NCBI GenBank assembly: GCA_018398765.1
Contig: JAHBMJ010001295.1
Location: forward strand, 5,624 to 26,033
Length of the DNA stretch: 20,410 nt
DNA from: Chromera velia
Lineage: Eukaryota; Sar; Chromeraceae
Direction of reading: 5' to 3'
Below the pieces are notes generated by a model. The model ran no database searches. It was not told the origin of the DNA and worked only from the letters and a program-made list of their open reading frames with translations. Positions within the stretch are counted from its first letter, which is position 1, and every line of letters starts with the position of its first letter. Below, in pieces: positions 10,020 through 20,111 of this stretch. The position numbers and the translations under genes are program-made.

Positions 10020-10952
10020 GTCAGTCCCTAACTGACTTTCTAGGGTTCTCTCCCTCAAACACATGACACTCAAGGTATTTATAGCTCTTTACACATTCAA
10101 CTGTCTTCCTTTCAAAAGTCACTTCCCCTTTTATTTCCCTTCCTAAGCCTGAGAGTGCAAGAACTTTTGTTTTCTTTAAATTCACTTTCAACCCATGTTC
10201 CTAACAATAAGAGGCCAAACGGTCCAAACGCTACTGCAGGTCAGAAAAAGAGTGAGCAAAAATAACAAGATCGTCTGCATAACCTATGCTCTCAAGCAGT
10301 AAGTCTGCCAATCTTACCTCCTTAGGGATACGGGGTCGCTGCTCCGTTGTTTCACTCTTCTCCCTCCTCTCTCCGCATTCTCTCCCCCTCTGTCTTTCAT
10401 CTGTATCTAATTCCCCATCCAAGCCATTATCAGCTTCCCTCCCTTCAACACTCAGAACAAAATGAATATTATTAATAAATAAGAGAAAAAGAAGAAGAGA
10501 AAATGGATCTCCCTGTTTTACCCCTGCACTTTCGGGAAAGACCTAATCCGACCCATCCACCCTTCCCCACACATTTATATATATGGAATAAATCATGTAC
10601 ACGTCCTTCTTGCTGACTCCTTCCTCTCTAAGTCTGTCAATCATTTTCTTTCTAGGTACTTGGTCAAATGCCTTGCTGAAATCAACAAACACTGCAAGGA
10701 GGGGTCTGTGTTTCTTCTTTGCTGAAGCTGTGAGAGCATGAAGAGCAGCTATCGCTTCCCTTGTACCGACCCCCTTCCTGAAACCCACCTGTGATTCATC
10801 TATATTGTTATCTCCCTTAACCGACCATCCATCAACAACGCGAACAACTTTGCCAGAAGGCAGATGATATGTATGGGCCTCCATTCATCATAAAAGAGAG
10901 AGACGTGACCTTTTGGAACAGGAGTGATTCGAATGAAGTTCCACTTTTCTGG
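10020..10952 (-). pseudogene. LINE reverse transcriptase domain, decayed
   Basis: RT motifs appear in order on the minus strand. WNFIRITPVPKG and EWRPIHIICLLAKLF (about 10850-10952) are followed by a frame change. QVGFRKGVGTREAIAALHAL and LAVFVDFSKAFDQVPRKKM (10543-10820) carry the FVDFSKAF motif with a catalytic Asp. Another frame change leads to GVKQGDPFS (about 10500-10525) and GYADDLVIFAHS, with YADD at 10270-10281. Then come two TAG stops, GLKVNLKKTKVLALSG (about 10150-10200) and the KYLE motif (usual form FKYLG). The catalytic Asp residues are still encoded, but three frames are needed to read the domain, so no full protein can be made. Confidence 0.93.
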
Positions 10953-11289
10953 CTAGAAAGAAAAAAGGAAAAAAAGATTGAAGAAAATGAAAAGAAAACA
11001 AGACAGACGAGAAGAGGAAAAACATATATGTACCTGCGCAGGGGAGATTCTTTTGAGGCCGGCTGCCTTCTTTAGGTCGATTGCCTTCACTCTAGGCCTT
11101 CAGTATTTTCTCATATTTATCGAAAGAGAAGAAAGGTGCCGGGGGGGGAGCTGGTGTTTCATCCTTCTTTTGAGGTTCCAGTCCGTCCCCACTGAACACA
11201 TCGGCCCAAAAATTTGAAAACGAAAAGGCAGATGGCTTTTCTCCCTCACTCCCACTCTCTGCTTTTTTTCTCTCCCTCCTCCATTTCTA

Positions 11290-11530
11290 TAGGGCTGCTG
11301 AGTCCTTAGCAGCTTCTTTCGCGAGTCTCTCTACTTGAAGAATGGCATACTTTCTCTTTTTTCTTGCTATCAACTTCCCTCTCTCTCTATTTAACCTGTT
11401 CATCTTAAAGTTTCTCTTTGTTATGATGCACCGCTCGTCTTCGTCCCCCCAGAGTTCCCTTTCTTCCTTCCATTCCCTTTCTGCGGATCTAACTCTCTTC
11501 TGAATCTCCCTGCATTCTTGATCCCTCTAA
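11290..11530 (-). pseudogene. LINE basic helical linker between endonuclease and RT
   Basis: The minus strand reads QECREIQKRVRSAEREWKEE, then NRERGKLIARKKRKYAILQ and VERLAKEAAKDSAAL before a TAG. After it comes SAFSFSNFWADVFSGDGLEP. An Arg/Lys/Glu-rich helix followed by an FW-containing segment is the usual linker ahead of the RT in APE-type LINEs. It lies between the endonuclease and RT remnants in the same orientation. Confidence 0.65.
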
Positions 11531-11799
11531 GGTGTGACAGCCTTTTCCTTCCTTTCACTTTTCCTCGGATCAGTTGGCTTTCGTTTTCTCTCCTTGGGTT
11601 GCGCGAGTACATGCTCTCACTGTTGGGTGAGTCTGGCTATTTGACTTCTCAGTTACTCAGAGATAGAACAAGTGGAAGACAGAAAGGCAGAAGGTGGTAT
11701 CTGAGTAGCGGGGTAGAAAGAAGGGACGGACACAAGGGGAGGGAGAAAGAGGGGAGGAGGAGGAGGCGAAGGTATGGATGAAATAGGTTTGCCTTCTTT

Positions 11800-12578
11800 T
11801 TTCGATTCCTGAATCCCGGTGTCCCATAACTCAGGCCAAAGCTTCCCTGCTAAATCTTTTACCGAAGTTGCCAGAGGCATCAACTCATCATTGGTGACCG
11901 GCGTTTGCCTTCTTGGCTTCGTGAAAGAAGGGGATGGGACAAGGAAAGGGTAAGGCGGTGAGTTGTCATTCGGTTTTGGCGGAGATAAAAGGTTGAGAGA
12001 TCGAGAAACGGCTGCATGTTCGGGGGCTGCGTCAGGCTGTAGCTCAACCCCAAAAGAATTCCACAAACCAAGAAGAGGAGGATCAACCAAAAACAAATCA
12101 ATGACCGTAGCTGAGGCACCCCCTTCATAATAAGTGCAAGCCCCTGTGAAGTTGACTCCAATCCCTTTCTTTTCATCTTTCTAAGACAGGCCATTCAAGG
12201 GAAGGAGGTTTGCTTTCTCACAAAAGTGAATGGCAGCTCTTCCTGGTTTGTTTACGATTGAACAACAGTCAGAGCGGCGAGACAGTCCCTCGATTGCTTC
12301 TTCCCCCTTGCCTCCTAAGATCTCTTATAAGTTACCCGCCCCCCCGATCTGTTCCCTTTCCCATGAAATTCCTTTAGCGACCTCCTTTCCTATGTGGCAA
12401 TTGAAGTCTCCTACCAGAATGCGAAGGTCGCATAGCGAAACATCTGATGATTCACAGACTGTGTTGAGAAGCGTCTCTCTCTCTACCTCTTTTGGTTCAT
12501 TGTTTCTTAGTCTCTTCTCTGCCTCCGATTGGAGGAGATAGACACCGAAAATGTGTAGAGATGCATTCGCCCCCCCCC
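11800..12578 (-). pseudogene. LINE APE-type endonuclease domain, frameshifted
   Basis: The N-terminal part (about 12350-12560) reads HIFGVYLLQSEAEKRL, then LRILVGDFNCHIGKEVAKG, containing the GDFN signature of the exo/endonuclease/phosphatase fold. The frame then closes, and a second frame from about 12255 reads VNKPGRAAIHFCEKANLLP, an in-frame TAG, then GACTYYEGGASATVIDLFLV and PEHAAVSRSLNLLSP, matching the end of LINE endonucleases, where a Ser-Asp-His-type motif is usual (here PEH). At least one frameshift and one stop break it. The first part of the domain, expected to hold the Asn and Glu metal-site residues, falls in the N gap or is lost. Confidence 0.8.
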
Positions 12579-12910
12579 NNNNNNNNNNNNNNNNNNNNNN
12601 NNNNNNNNNNNNNNNNNNNNNNNNNNNNNNNNNNNNNNNNNNNNNNNNNNNNNNNNNNNNNNNNNNNNNNNNNNNNNNNNNNNNNNNNNNNNNNNNNNNN
12701 NNNNNNNNNNNNNNNNNNNNNNNNNNNNNNNNNNNNNNNNNNNNNNNNNNNNNNNNNNNNNNNNNNNNNNNNNNNNNNNNNNNNNNNNNNNNNNNNNNNN
12801 NNNNNNNNNNNNNNNNNNNNNNNNNNNNNNNNNNNNNNNNNNNNNNNNNNNNNNNNNNNNNNNNNNNNNNNNNNNNNNNNNNNNNNNNNNNNNNNNNNNN
12901 NNNNNNNNNN
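12579..12910. other. Assembly gap of 332 N
   Basis: N run bordered by C8 on the left and C6 on the right. Its true length is unknown. It interrupts the 5' part of the LINE endonuclease, so open frames spanning it are artefacts. Confidence 0.99.
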
Positions 12911-13391
12911 CCCCCCTTCCTGGGCCAGCAAGCAGCTCCTGAGTGTCAGTTTGACCGTACTGGGCCCCACCAACTCCCAAAAAGGCTTCAGACTAGCGAC
13001 TTAGTATGATTGAACAAGGATACACACCCCCCCTATTTTTACTTCTCTATCCTTTGCTCTTAGATAGATAAGTGATAAGTGATTTATTGGTGCCCTAAAA
13101 CACTGTGGCCGTCTTGGTCGCCGTTTTATATTTTAGAGGTTGCCTCCACAAACGGCAGGTGCTGAGATAAAGAACAGGCTACTGCAATAATAATGAAGAA
13201 AAACCTTGAGAAAAATTTAATTCTTAATAATAATTTGTGAAGTAATTTTTTTTTTGAGTACATCTAAGCTTTATCTAGCTAGCAGCAAATCATACTAGAA
13301 ATCATAAAAAATTATAATAAAATCATCATGTTAATCCATCAATGTTTTCTTTTTTTTTACATATGCAGTCTTCGCTACAGACTATGACTTT
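12911..13391. other. Gap-flanking, then AT-rich sequence without a gene
   Basis: The first 100-150 bases after the gap may be the 5' part of the LINE, but no endonuclease motif is recognisable in any minus-strand frame. From about 13060 the sequence turns AT-rich, with a small GATA/AAGTGAT repeat patch at 13063-13083 and T runs near 13245 and 13350. I see no open reading frame or RNA gene. Confidence 0.4.
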
Positions 13392-13399
13392 GCAAAACA

Positions 13400-13914
13400 T
13401 AGGGATGAAAAATAGGTTATTAATCGAACTGAACTGAATTGGCCGTTAAAAAACGTTTCAGTTCGGTTAACCTATCGGTTATATAACCCTTTTCAGTCTA
13501 TAGGTCGTTTCTTCACTAAATTTAAAACTTTTCACTTTAAAAATATGATTTTTACAGGTGTGAATCACCATATAATATACAGAAAACGAATGAAAGACAA
13601 CCCAAACATGGTGAAAACACATTTTTGATTGATATAACTAATTGTTTGATTGCATGTATGATCCAAATACTAAGAAACACATGATGATTTACACCGTTTC
13701 AGTTGTCATAAGTGACTCATAACCAAAGTTTGCAACCGTTTTGTCATATCTTAGATAAATTTTTGCTTGTTTAAAGTTGTTTCCACCTTTAATCTGGTTT
13801 TTATCAGGTCTTACCGGTTAATCCGGTTAACCGCCGGTTATGACGGGTTATCATAAAAGTGGAGAGGCAATAACCTATAACCTCACCTCATAACCTACCT
13901 TTTTCCCTACCCTG
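13400..13914. mobile_element. Non-autonomous hAT element with Ac-like ends (515 bp)
   Basis: The left end TAGGGATGAAA (13400-13410) equals the 11-base terminal sequence of maize Ac/Ds elements. The right end, read inward on the other strand, is CAGGGTAGGGAAAAAGGTAG, matching the left end in the first bases, an A tract and a following TAGGTTAT. Flanking 8-mers are GCAAAACA (13392-13399) and GCAAGACA (13915-13922), 7 of 8 identical, as expected of an aged hAT target duplication. The interior is AT-rich, has no ORF, and carries many GGTTAT/ATAACC and GGTTAACC motifs near both ends, like transposase-binding subterminal repeats. It would need a transposase from elsewhere. Confidence 0.7.
13450..13493. 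repeat. Subterminal GGTTAA/GGTTAT motif cluster of the hAT element
   Basis: Near the left end lie CAGTTCGGTTAACCTATCGG and then TTATATAACC. CGAACTGA (13425-13432) and TCAGTTCG form inverted copies. The right half has a matching cluster at about 13815-13850 (CCGGTTAATCCGGTTAACCG, then CCGGTTATGACGGGTTATC). Confidence 0.5.
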
Positions 13915-13922
13915 GCAAGACA

Positions 13923-14501
13923 GCCTTCACTATAAGAAGCATGCCTCTCCAGGGATTGATGCTTTTGATTTAAAGTGTTGATTAAAGCAGTGTAGCGTGG
14001 CATCCTATATATAGAAAATAATAACTTTTCCCTGCGGCCCCTGCCCTAGTCCCTGCCTAACCTTAGAAGTATCCAGCTAGCTCTGGATATGGATGACGAT
14101 GGCGCGTCATAGTCATAGTTATAGTCCCGACAACAGCACTCTATAGGCAGCACTTCTCAGTGCTGGCCTTTCCTTAAACACTGAATGCTATGTGTGAAGC
14201 CCTGCTCGTTCTCTGTAAAACAACATTTCTGAGATGATTTCTGTTATTACACAGCGGTCACTTCAAACCTAGCTAGTAGCTTTAAACGGATCGACCGCAG
14301 TAGACCGCACTACGATTCCGCATCGAATATATACAGCTGTGAATACGCCCCAAAGCCCAACCCCTCTCCTTTTTGAATCATAAATTGAATGTAAACCCAT
14401 CCCCGGCCTGCGTGTTTCTCACCCTCCCCTGCTGCAGGACCCACTACCAGCACTAGAGGGAGGGCGTCCTGACAAGAGTAATCAAGTTTTTAGTCACTCT
14501 G
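13923..14501. other. Intergenic stretch between hAT element and ankyrin gene
   Basis: No supported gene. It should contain the 3' UTR of the minus-strand ankyrin gene, whose stop is at 14502-14504, but I found no AATAAA on the minus strand near it. The short CATAGTCATAGTTATAGTC repeat at about 14108-14126 is the only internal structure seen. Confidence 0.4.
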
Positions 14502-15728
14502 CTACAACCGTCGGCTGCTGGTCATCCTGCTGCTGGGGCAGACTGGCAAGGAAAGCTCTCCTGGCAAGTTTTCGGGGAAGTCTCGCTCTGCAATTGCAAG
14601 CGCTGTAACCCCGTTGTGGTTCACGGCATTCACATTGATGCCATAGGAGACGAACATCTCTACAACGCAGAGCTTTTTCGCATAGTCGCTCACTGACGGC
14701 CCGAACAAATCGGAAAGGGATGCGATTCGATGTAAGACGGCCCCTAGGACGGCCGAGTGCAGTGCGGTGTCTCCGCACTTGTTTGTTGCGTGCACGTCGG
14801 CACCGGCACGAAGGAAAAATTCCACGAGATCCTCAGCTCCAACAAAAGCCGCCTCGTGAAGAACTGCGCCTCCTTCATTGCACTTTGCATTCACGTCCGC
14901 TCCCCTGGAAACGAGGAGCTCCGCCACGTTCAAATGGTCACAGACGCGCGGCAGACCCCCGAAGAGGGGCTCTCTGTGGCCGACTGCAAAGAAGAGAGGT
15001 GTGCGACCATTGTCCTGTCGCTCATTCACGCATGCTCCTCGGTCAAGAAGGAGCTCGGTCGTGTCTCTCTGACCATGCGCGACGGCATCCCAAAGTGGTG
15101 CCACGCCCTGTCTGTCTTTCGCATTCACGACAGCGCCGTACGAAATGAGGCACTGAATCAGATCTTTCAAACCTCGCGCGGCTGCGATGTGAAGCGGCCT
15201 GAATTTGTTTGACATCTCGGCATTCACATTTGCACCTCTAGAAAGGAGAAACACGACGATCTCAGATTGATTCAAGTTACACGCGAGGTGGAGTGCGGAG
15301 CATCTATACGCCCCATAGCGCTGTGGCCAGTCTTTGAGCCACAAACGCCCCTCCACTTCAAGCCCTGCCCCTGCGTCTACCAGCAGCCGCACAGCTTCCA
15401 TATTCTGAGCAGCAATCGCTCTCTGAAGAGCTGTCATTCCATCCACCAACCCGTCTACATCCGCACCAACAAACAAAAGAAGACAGAGGTCGTCTCTCTC
15501 CCCCTTCTCAATGAAAGCATCGAGATAGCAGCGGAGAGTTTCTGCTGACATAACCCCGAACGAACGAATGACTCCTCCGACTGGACGTTCGAAAAGGGGG
15601 AGCAGCAAGTCCATTTGCAGAAGTGCAGACGGAGGTACATTCTCAGACTGATCTCCCTGCCCGTCTCTGATCACAACCGTCCCCGTCTCCGGAGAGGTCT
15701 GCAGGCAGACGCTCGTGCAAGAACCCAT
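14502..15728 (-). CDS. Ankyrin-repeat protein with predicted N-terminal acylation
   Basis: An intact intronless frame of 408 codons. Ankyrin repeats are protein-interaction scaffolds of about 33 residues. Here I count seven to eight: about residues 98-130, 143-175, 177-208, 209-240, 242-284 (with an insertion), 288-319, 321-371 (with a longer insertion) and a partial one at 374-390. Typical cores are ALHLACNLNQSEIVVFLLSR, PLHIAAARGLKDLIQCL and RGADVNAKCNEGG. The start MGSCTSVC has Gly2, Ser6 and Cys4/Cys8, fitting N-myristoylation plus palmitoylation and so a membrane-anchored scaffold (inference). The ATG has A at -3 and G at +4. No catalytic domain is present. The lack of introns contrasts with both neighbouring genes. 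The partner is unknown. Confidence 0.92.
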   Translation of the reverse strand: MGSCTSVCLQTSPETGTVVIRDGQGDQSENVPPSALLQMDLLLPLFERPVGGVIRSFGVMSAETLRCYLDAFIEKGERDDLCLLLFVGADVDGLVDGMTALQRAIAAQNMEAVRLLVDAGAGLEVEGRLWLKDWPQRYGAYRCSALHLACNLNQSEIVVFLLSRGANVNAEMSNKFRPLHIAAARGLKDLIQCLISYGAVVNAKDRQGVAPLWDAVAHGQRDTTELLLDRGACVNERQDNGRTPLFFAVGHREPLFGGLPRVCDHLNVAELLVSRGADVNAKCNEGGAVLHEAAFVGAEDLVEFFLRAGADVHATNKCGDTALHSAVLGAVLHRIASLSDLFGPSVSDYAKKLCVVEMFVSYGINVNAVNHNGVTALAIAERDFPENLPGELSLPVCPSSRMTSSRRL

Positions 15729-16602
15729 CCTCCCGATTACTCAACAGTCTGAGATTCCTTCAAGAGGGAACCATTGGACCACCGGCGTGGCTCTACAGGA
15801 GGCTTCTCTTGGACCGTTTATGTGTAGTGGTCCAGAAGATCATGGCAGCCACACTGATCGAGTACGGCATGAGTATGGCTGTCAGATCTTAAAACGGCCC
15901 AGCAGGGTCTGCGGCGGGAATTCTCCGATGCGCGATCAACATCGATCGACCGAAATCGACCGAACGACCGCGCGAGACTCGCGAATGCATGCATGCGGCA
16001 CCAAAACCAAAAAAAAAAAAATTAACGCAGAAAAAAGGCTCGGCCGGCTCCTTAATTCTTTTGCGCCGATAGATATTCAAGGAAGTCATACCGATACAGG
16101 AGCGATATAGGAAGCGATGCGTCATGCGAATGCATCATTGCATTCAACTGCTTCCACAAAACAACACATGCATCATGCATGAATGGCAGTAATAGCAAGA
16201 AATGTACGTATATAGCTATATATACACTGAGATGTTGGCGAATGAAACGCCTTCTCTCTGCACCTTTGGTCAACCAGAGCGTACAGACACTTCGACGGCA
16301 CAGATCGAGTCGGAGGAATGGTGTTTCTCCTGGTTACCACACACACGGGCACGGAGCTAGAAAGAAGAACGGTCCAGGCGCCTGGCAAGCTGCACCTCTC
16401 AAGTCCTCTCACCCGTGCAGTTCCAGAGTTCGTGTAGACACAGATAGAAAGCATGCAACTAAAAGGGGGCGTCTTGGCGGGTGAGCGAGCAGCCACTCTG
16501 TTTGTTTTGTCTGCATGGGCTGAATGTTACATGTGTAAGAAGCTGACTGACTACTTGATTCGCATTGAATCTTCTGGACATGCACACTGACTGCCTGAGT
16601 GA

Positions 16603-16622
16603 TTGACTGACTGACTGACTGA
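16603..16622. repeat. (GACT)n array, first copy
   Basis: GATTGACTGACTGACTGACTG within a region where CTGACTG words recur from about 16540. Confidence 0.8.
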
Positions 16623-16927
16623 GTTTGTTTGATTGCTTCTATTGGCCTAGAGAGTATGGATACCGCCAGGGACTGAATGTATTGATCGCGGAGGGAGGTC
16701 AAGCAGGTGATGCAGTAAACCGTCCATTCGTCGATTCAACCCGCATGCACATTTACATATGCATAACTGCAAACCGCATTTCTGGCTGTGCGATAAGACT
16801 ACCAAGGACATCCGTGTGTAGGTGCTGAGCCATTCTCAGTCTCTTACGATGAAGTCAGATCTACTGTGCGAATGTCTTGCGCACTGACTGCGTGCATTGA
16901 TGCCAGACTGATCGACTCACTGATTTA

Positions 16928-16961
16928 TTGACTGACTGACTGACTGACTGAATGACTGACT
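16928..16961. repeat. (GACT)n array, second copy
   Basis: About five to six uninterrupted TGAC units, then TGAATGACTGAC. It lies about 320 bases from the first array in the same phase and orientation. Confidence 0.8.
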
Positions 16962-17282
16962 TTTCTTTGTTTCAAGTGACGATTTTCCGACGCATCACCT
17001 AAGTGTTTTACTTACCTATGCGCATGCTGACACACTGCGTCATCTAGTAACTCGCTGGTTTGCGTGCATGCCTTGAGAATGAACCGTAGAACCAATTAGC
17101 GAGCCTTGGTTTCGGGCAAAAGGAATGAGAGGGCGGTCGATTTTTTTTTTCTTTCACTGAGTGTCTTCTTGCAAGCTCAGAATTCCCTGCACTTCTAGGA
17201 TTTCATCCCTCAGTGTGCTCTTCATGCAGAGAATCATTCCACTCATGTCCGATCCGACTTTTACTGTTTCTTCTCTTTGCAG

Positions 17283-20079
17283 GTCTCTCCCTCTCCCTGT
17301 GTCTGTCCTTATTGCTGGGAGTGGCAGTGGAGGGGGCCCGTTTGGGTCTCCGTCGGCCGTCTCAGAGGACTGGGGGGACAGGGGGAGGGGTTGTGAGTGA
17401 GACATTCGTTCACAGAGAGATAGGAGAGAAGAAGGGGAACAAGGGAGGAATAGGAGGAGCAGGGAGACAGGCACGAAGCAATGGAGATCCAGTGACTTTT
17501 GAAAGAACAGGAAGGGAAGGAAAATTCTCAGAAAACGGGGGAGAAAGAGAAAAGGAAGAAGAGGGTGGCGATGCCCCTCTCTCTGGTTTGTCTGCCTTCA
17601 GGCCGAACATGGAGACGGCAGGGCGACTGCAGAATCTCTCTCCGTCCCTGTCCCCGACTCTCTTCACAGAACTTCCAGAAGACCCCGAAGCTGATGGAGA
17701 GACGGGAGAAGGTGGGGGAAGCCCTAAGAACGAAAATGGAGATGAAGAAGACGATGCACAGATTGGAAGCGAAGGGAAAAGAGACGAGGTGCGAGGGAAT
17801 CTGAAAAGGGAACCACGAGGAGAGGACGGCAGTCTCTCAAATGATCGTGTGTTTCCTTTGATAGGAAGTTCAGACCCTGCCGAGAGATGGCGACAGATTG
17901 CGAATCGAAAGAAACTTCTGGGCTGTGGGGAAGATGAGATGCCTCATGTGAGGAAGGACGTTTGTATTCGCCTCAAGCGTCCACCTGCCCCCTTCACCAG
18001 CCACACCCGCATTGAAGCTCTAGCAAAGAACCTCTTCTGGCGGGCCTACAAGGCAATTTTCTCAAGAGACCTCACGGCATTCAGAGAGATTTGCGAGGTT
18101 AGCTAAACTAATCTCGGTAAGAAACAAGATATGAAGAAAACCTTGCAGGGTCGAGAAATCCTGAAAGGAGGGAGAAAACAGAATCGCGGCGGAGAGGGGA
18201 GAAGAAAAGGAGGTCGCCAATGCTCAGAAGAGGGAATACTGAAATCCCCTTTCCAGGACACTCAAAAGAACAGACAGATAAAAAAAATGCAAGCACATCA
18301 CACATAGCGCAGATACATCGGTGCAAACAGCACATTGCAAGTCACACACACACACACACACACACACACAGTCCCGTCAAAGTAGTCAGAACGTCGCCGC
18401 ACCTAAAGCTTTGCGTAGCCGTTCAGACCTCCCATGTCTAGGGTGTCACTAGCAGGGCTTCTCCATGCATATACCTTGGACAATCTTATGTATGTATGTT
18501 TGTATGCGTGCATGATGCAGGAATATGCCAGAACGCACGCAGGATCGTCTTGTATGTGGTGGAAGTTTCAACCTGAAAAGACCTGGTATCTCAACGTCAG
18601 TCCAGTCCGTACATCCTCTGGCTGTCTGCAGTTTTTCCCGTCTGCTTGTTTTCCTGCCTGCCTCTTTGTCTGTTTGTTTGCGTACTTGTCTCCCCAATAT
18701 TCTGTCCTCTTGCTTGCCTCTCATGCTATGCCTCTTTCATGCAGAACGTGGCGTACATCCAGGCGCAGAAGCACGGCCAGAAACCACACCTGAGTTGGTC
18801 CAAGGCAATGAGCACCTCATCGAAATTGGACGAGTACAAGGACGTAATGGACACCGTGCTGCAGGACGCAGAGACAGAGGAGAACGCCTCAGAGGGCAGT
18901 GCAGAAACCCAAAAGCCAGAGGAGGAATGGGAAGACGAAGAAGACGGGGGAGAGACGCGGTCGCGGTTCGCTGAAAAAACACCCCGAATCAACCTTGCGT
19001 ATGTTCCCTTTGACTTCCCTGCCCTGGCGGCTCTCCACGGCGACGCGCAGTTTCTCAAAGAGTTTGTAGAGACGGTCCAGAAGTATGAGAGGTGGCGGGT
19101 GGTACACAGTGACGATTTCAGCGAGGTCAGCGTGCGGAGTGTGATTTCTTCTCTCTCTCTCTCTCTCTCCCTCCCTCTCTCTGTGGGGTGGGGAGGTGGG
19201 GAAGGGGGGTGGTCAGTAGAAGGACTCCAATATGATCTAGACAACAGATACCTTTTCGACCAAAGAAAGCCAGGGGCTCGCTTGTGCATTCAATCAAACA
19301 ATTCCCTTACGTCCCTTGATTGCCTTGATTGAATGAATGATTGCAGGAGATGATGGAGATGATGGAGGACCCTGTGGTGAACTCCACAATGGACAGACTC
19401 ACCCAGTTTCTTTCCCCTTCTAGCCCTGATGCAAAGGACGTCTCAGGGAGGCGTTCCCTTTCTGCCAGTGTCTCTCCGACGGGTGCTTCCTTCTTGGCAT
19501 TCTCTCAAAAGTCCGAGGGCGAAGCTGCTGAGGCAGACGACGACACCACCCAGGAGGGGGACGAGGGTGTCAAGGAGGAGAAGGAAGCAGAGGAGGGGAA
19601 CACTCCACCAGATCAGAAGTCTGTGAAGCCCCCTACTGCACCGATGAAAGAAGGCAAAGAGGGAGACGCACAAATGAAATCCAAAAACAAATCAGGAGAG
19701 CCGAAAACTGACAAAGACAATCGATTCTACGACCCAGTCCTGGCAGAGAACCCCGACTTCCAAAAATTGGACTTGAAAGCTCACGAGAAACGCTGGGAGC
19801 CTTACAAGGAATCAATCACCAGTAGAACGTGGCCCCTTGCCATTGCCTCAATCGGATGCACAAATGAGGATGCGGTTCTGTACGGTGCGCTCTCGTGTGA
19901 TCCATGGAAAGACATCAGACCCGTTCCCCCTCCCTCAGAGCTGCTTGAAATGTTCGAACTGCTTCGTTCGGTGGCAATAAGAAATGACACCTTCTACAGA
20001 GACAACGTGCATTTCGATAACGAGATTGTGCTCGATAACCAGGCGGTGGAGAAGAAACTTTGGCCTCAAGCGGTCCGTC

Positions 20080-20111
<32 letters not shown>

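Larger units (their letters stand above)
8723..12578 (-). mobile_element. Decayed LINE-type non-LTR retrotransposon (APE endonuclease + RT)
   Basis: On the minus strand the parts come in the LINE ORF2 order: endonuclease with GDFN (12400-12411), basic linker (about 11290-11530), reverse transcriptase (about 10020-10952), C-terminal region (to a stop at 8922-8924), a 3' UTR of about 180 bases, a hairpin and an AAGT tail. The coding frame is broken by several stops and frameshifts, so this copy is inactive. The 5' end is lost in or beyond the N gap; 12911-13050 may belong to it but shows no recognisable motif. An APE-type endonuclease with this RT is typical of the L2/CR1/Jockey/RTE group, but I cannot assign a clade by eye. 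Confidence 0.9.
15729..17282. other. Intergenic region between divergent genes
   Basis: This 1.5 kb should hold the promoter of the ankyrin gene (minus) and the first exon or promoter of the downstream plus-strand gene. It contains an A12 run (16009-16020), ATGCATGCATGC words at about 15984, a perfect palindrome TATATAGCTATATA (16209-16222) and two (GACT)n arrays. Open frames of about 100-130 codons exist, but they are rich in repeats and show no conserved pattern. Confidence 0.45.

Noticed and set aside
12492..13009. Open frames spanning the N gap
   Set aside because: They are open only because N is not read as stop.
14720..15212. Open frames of about 150 codons opposite the ankyrin gene
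   Set aside because: They are antisense shadows of a GC-rich coding exon with clear ankyrin repeats on the other strand.
16600..16965. GACT arrays as a CRISPR-like array
   Set aside because: They are simple tetranucleotide repeats with no spacers.
17161..17400. Alternative frame starting MSSCKLRIPCTS as the N-terminus of the last gene
   Set aside because: It ends in a stop at about 17400 and does not join the downstream exons, while the other frame continues to 18097.
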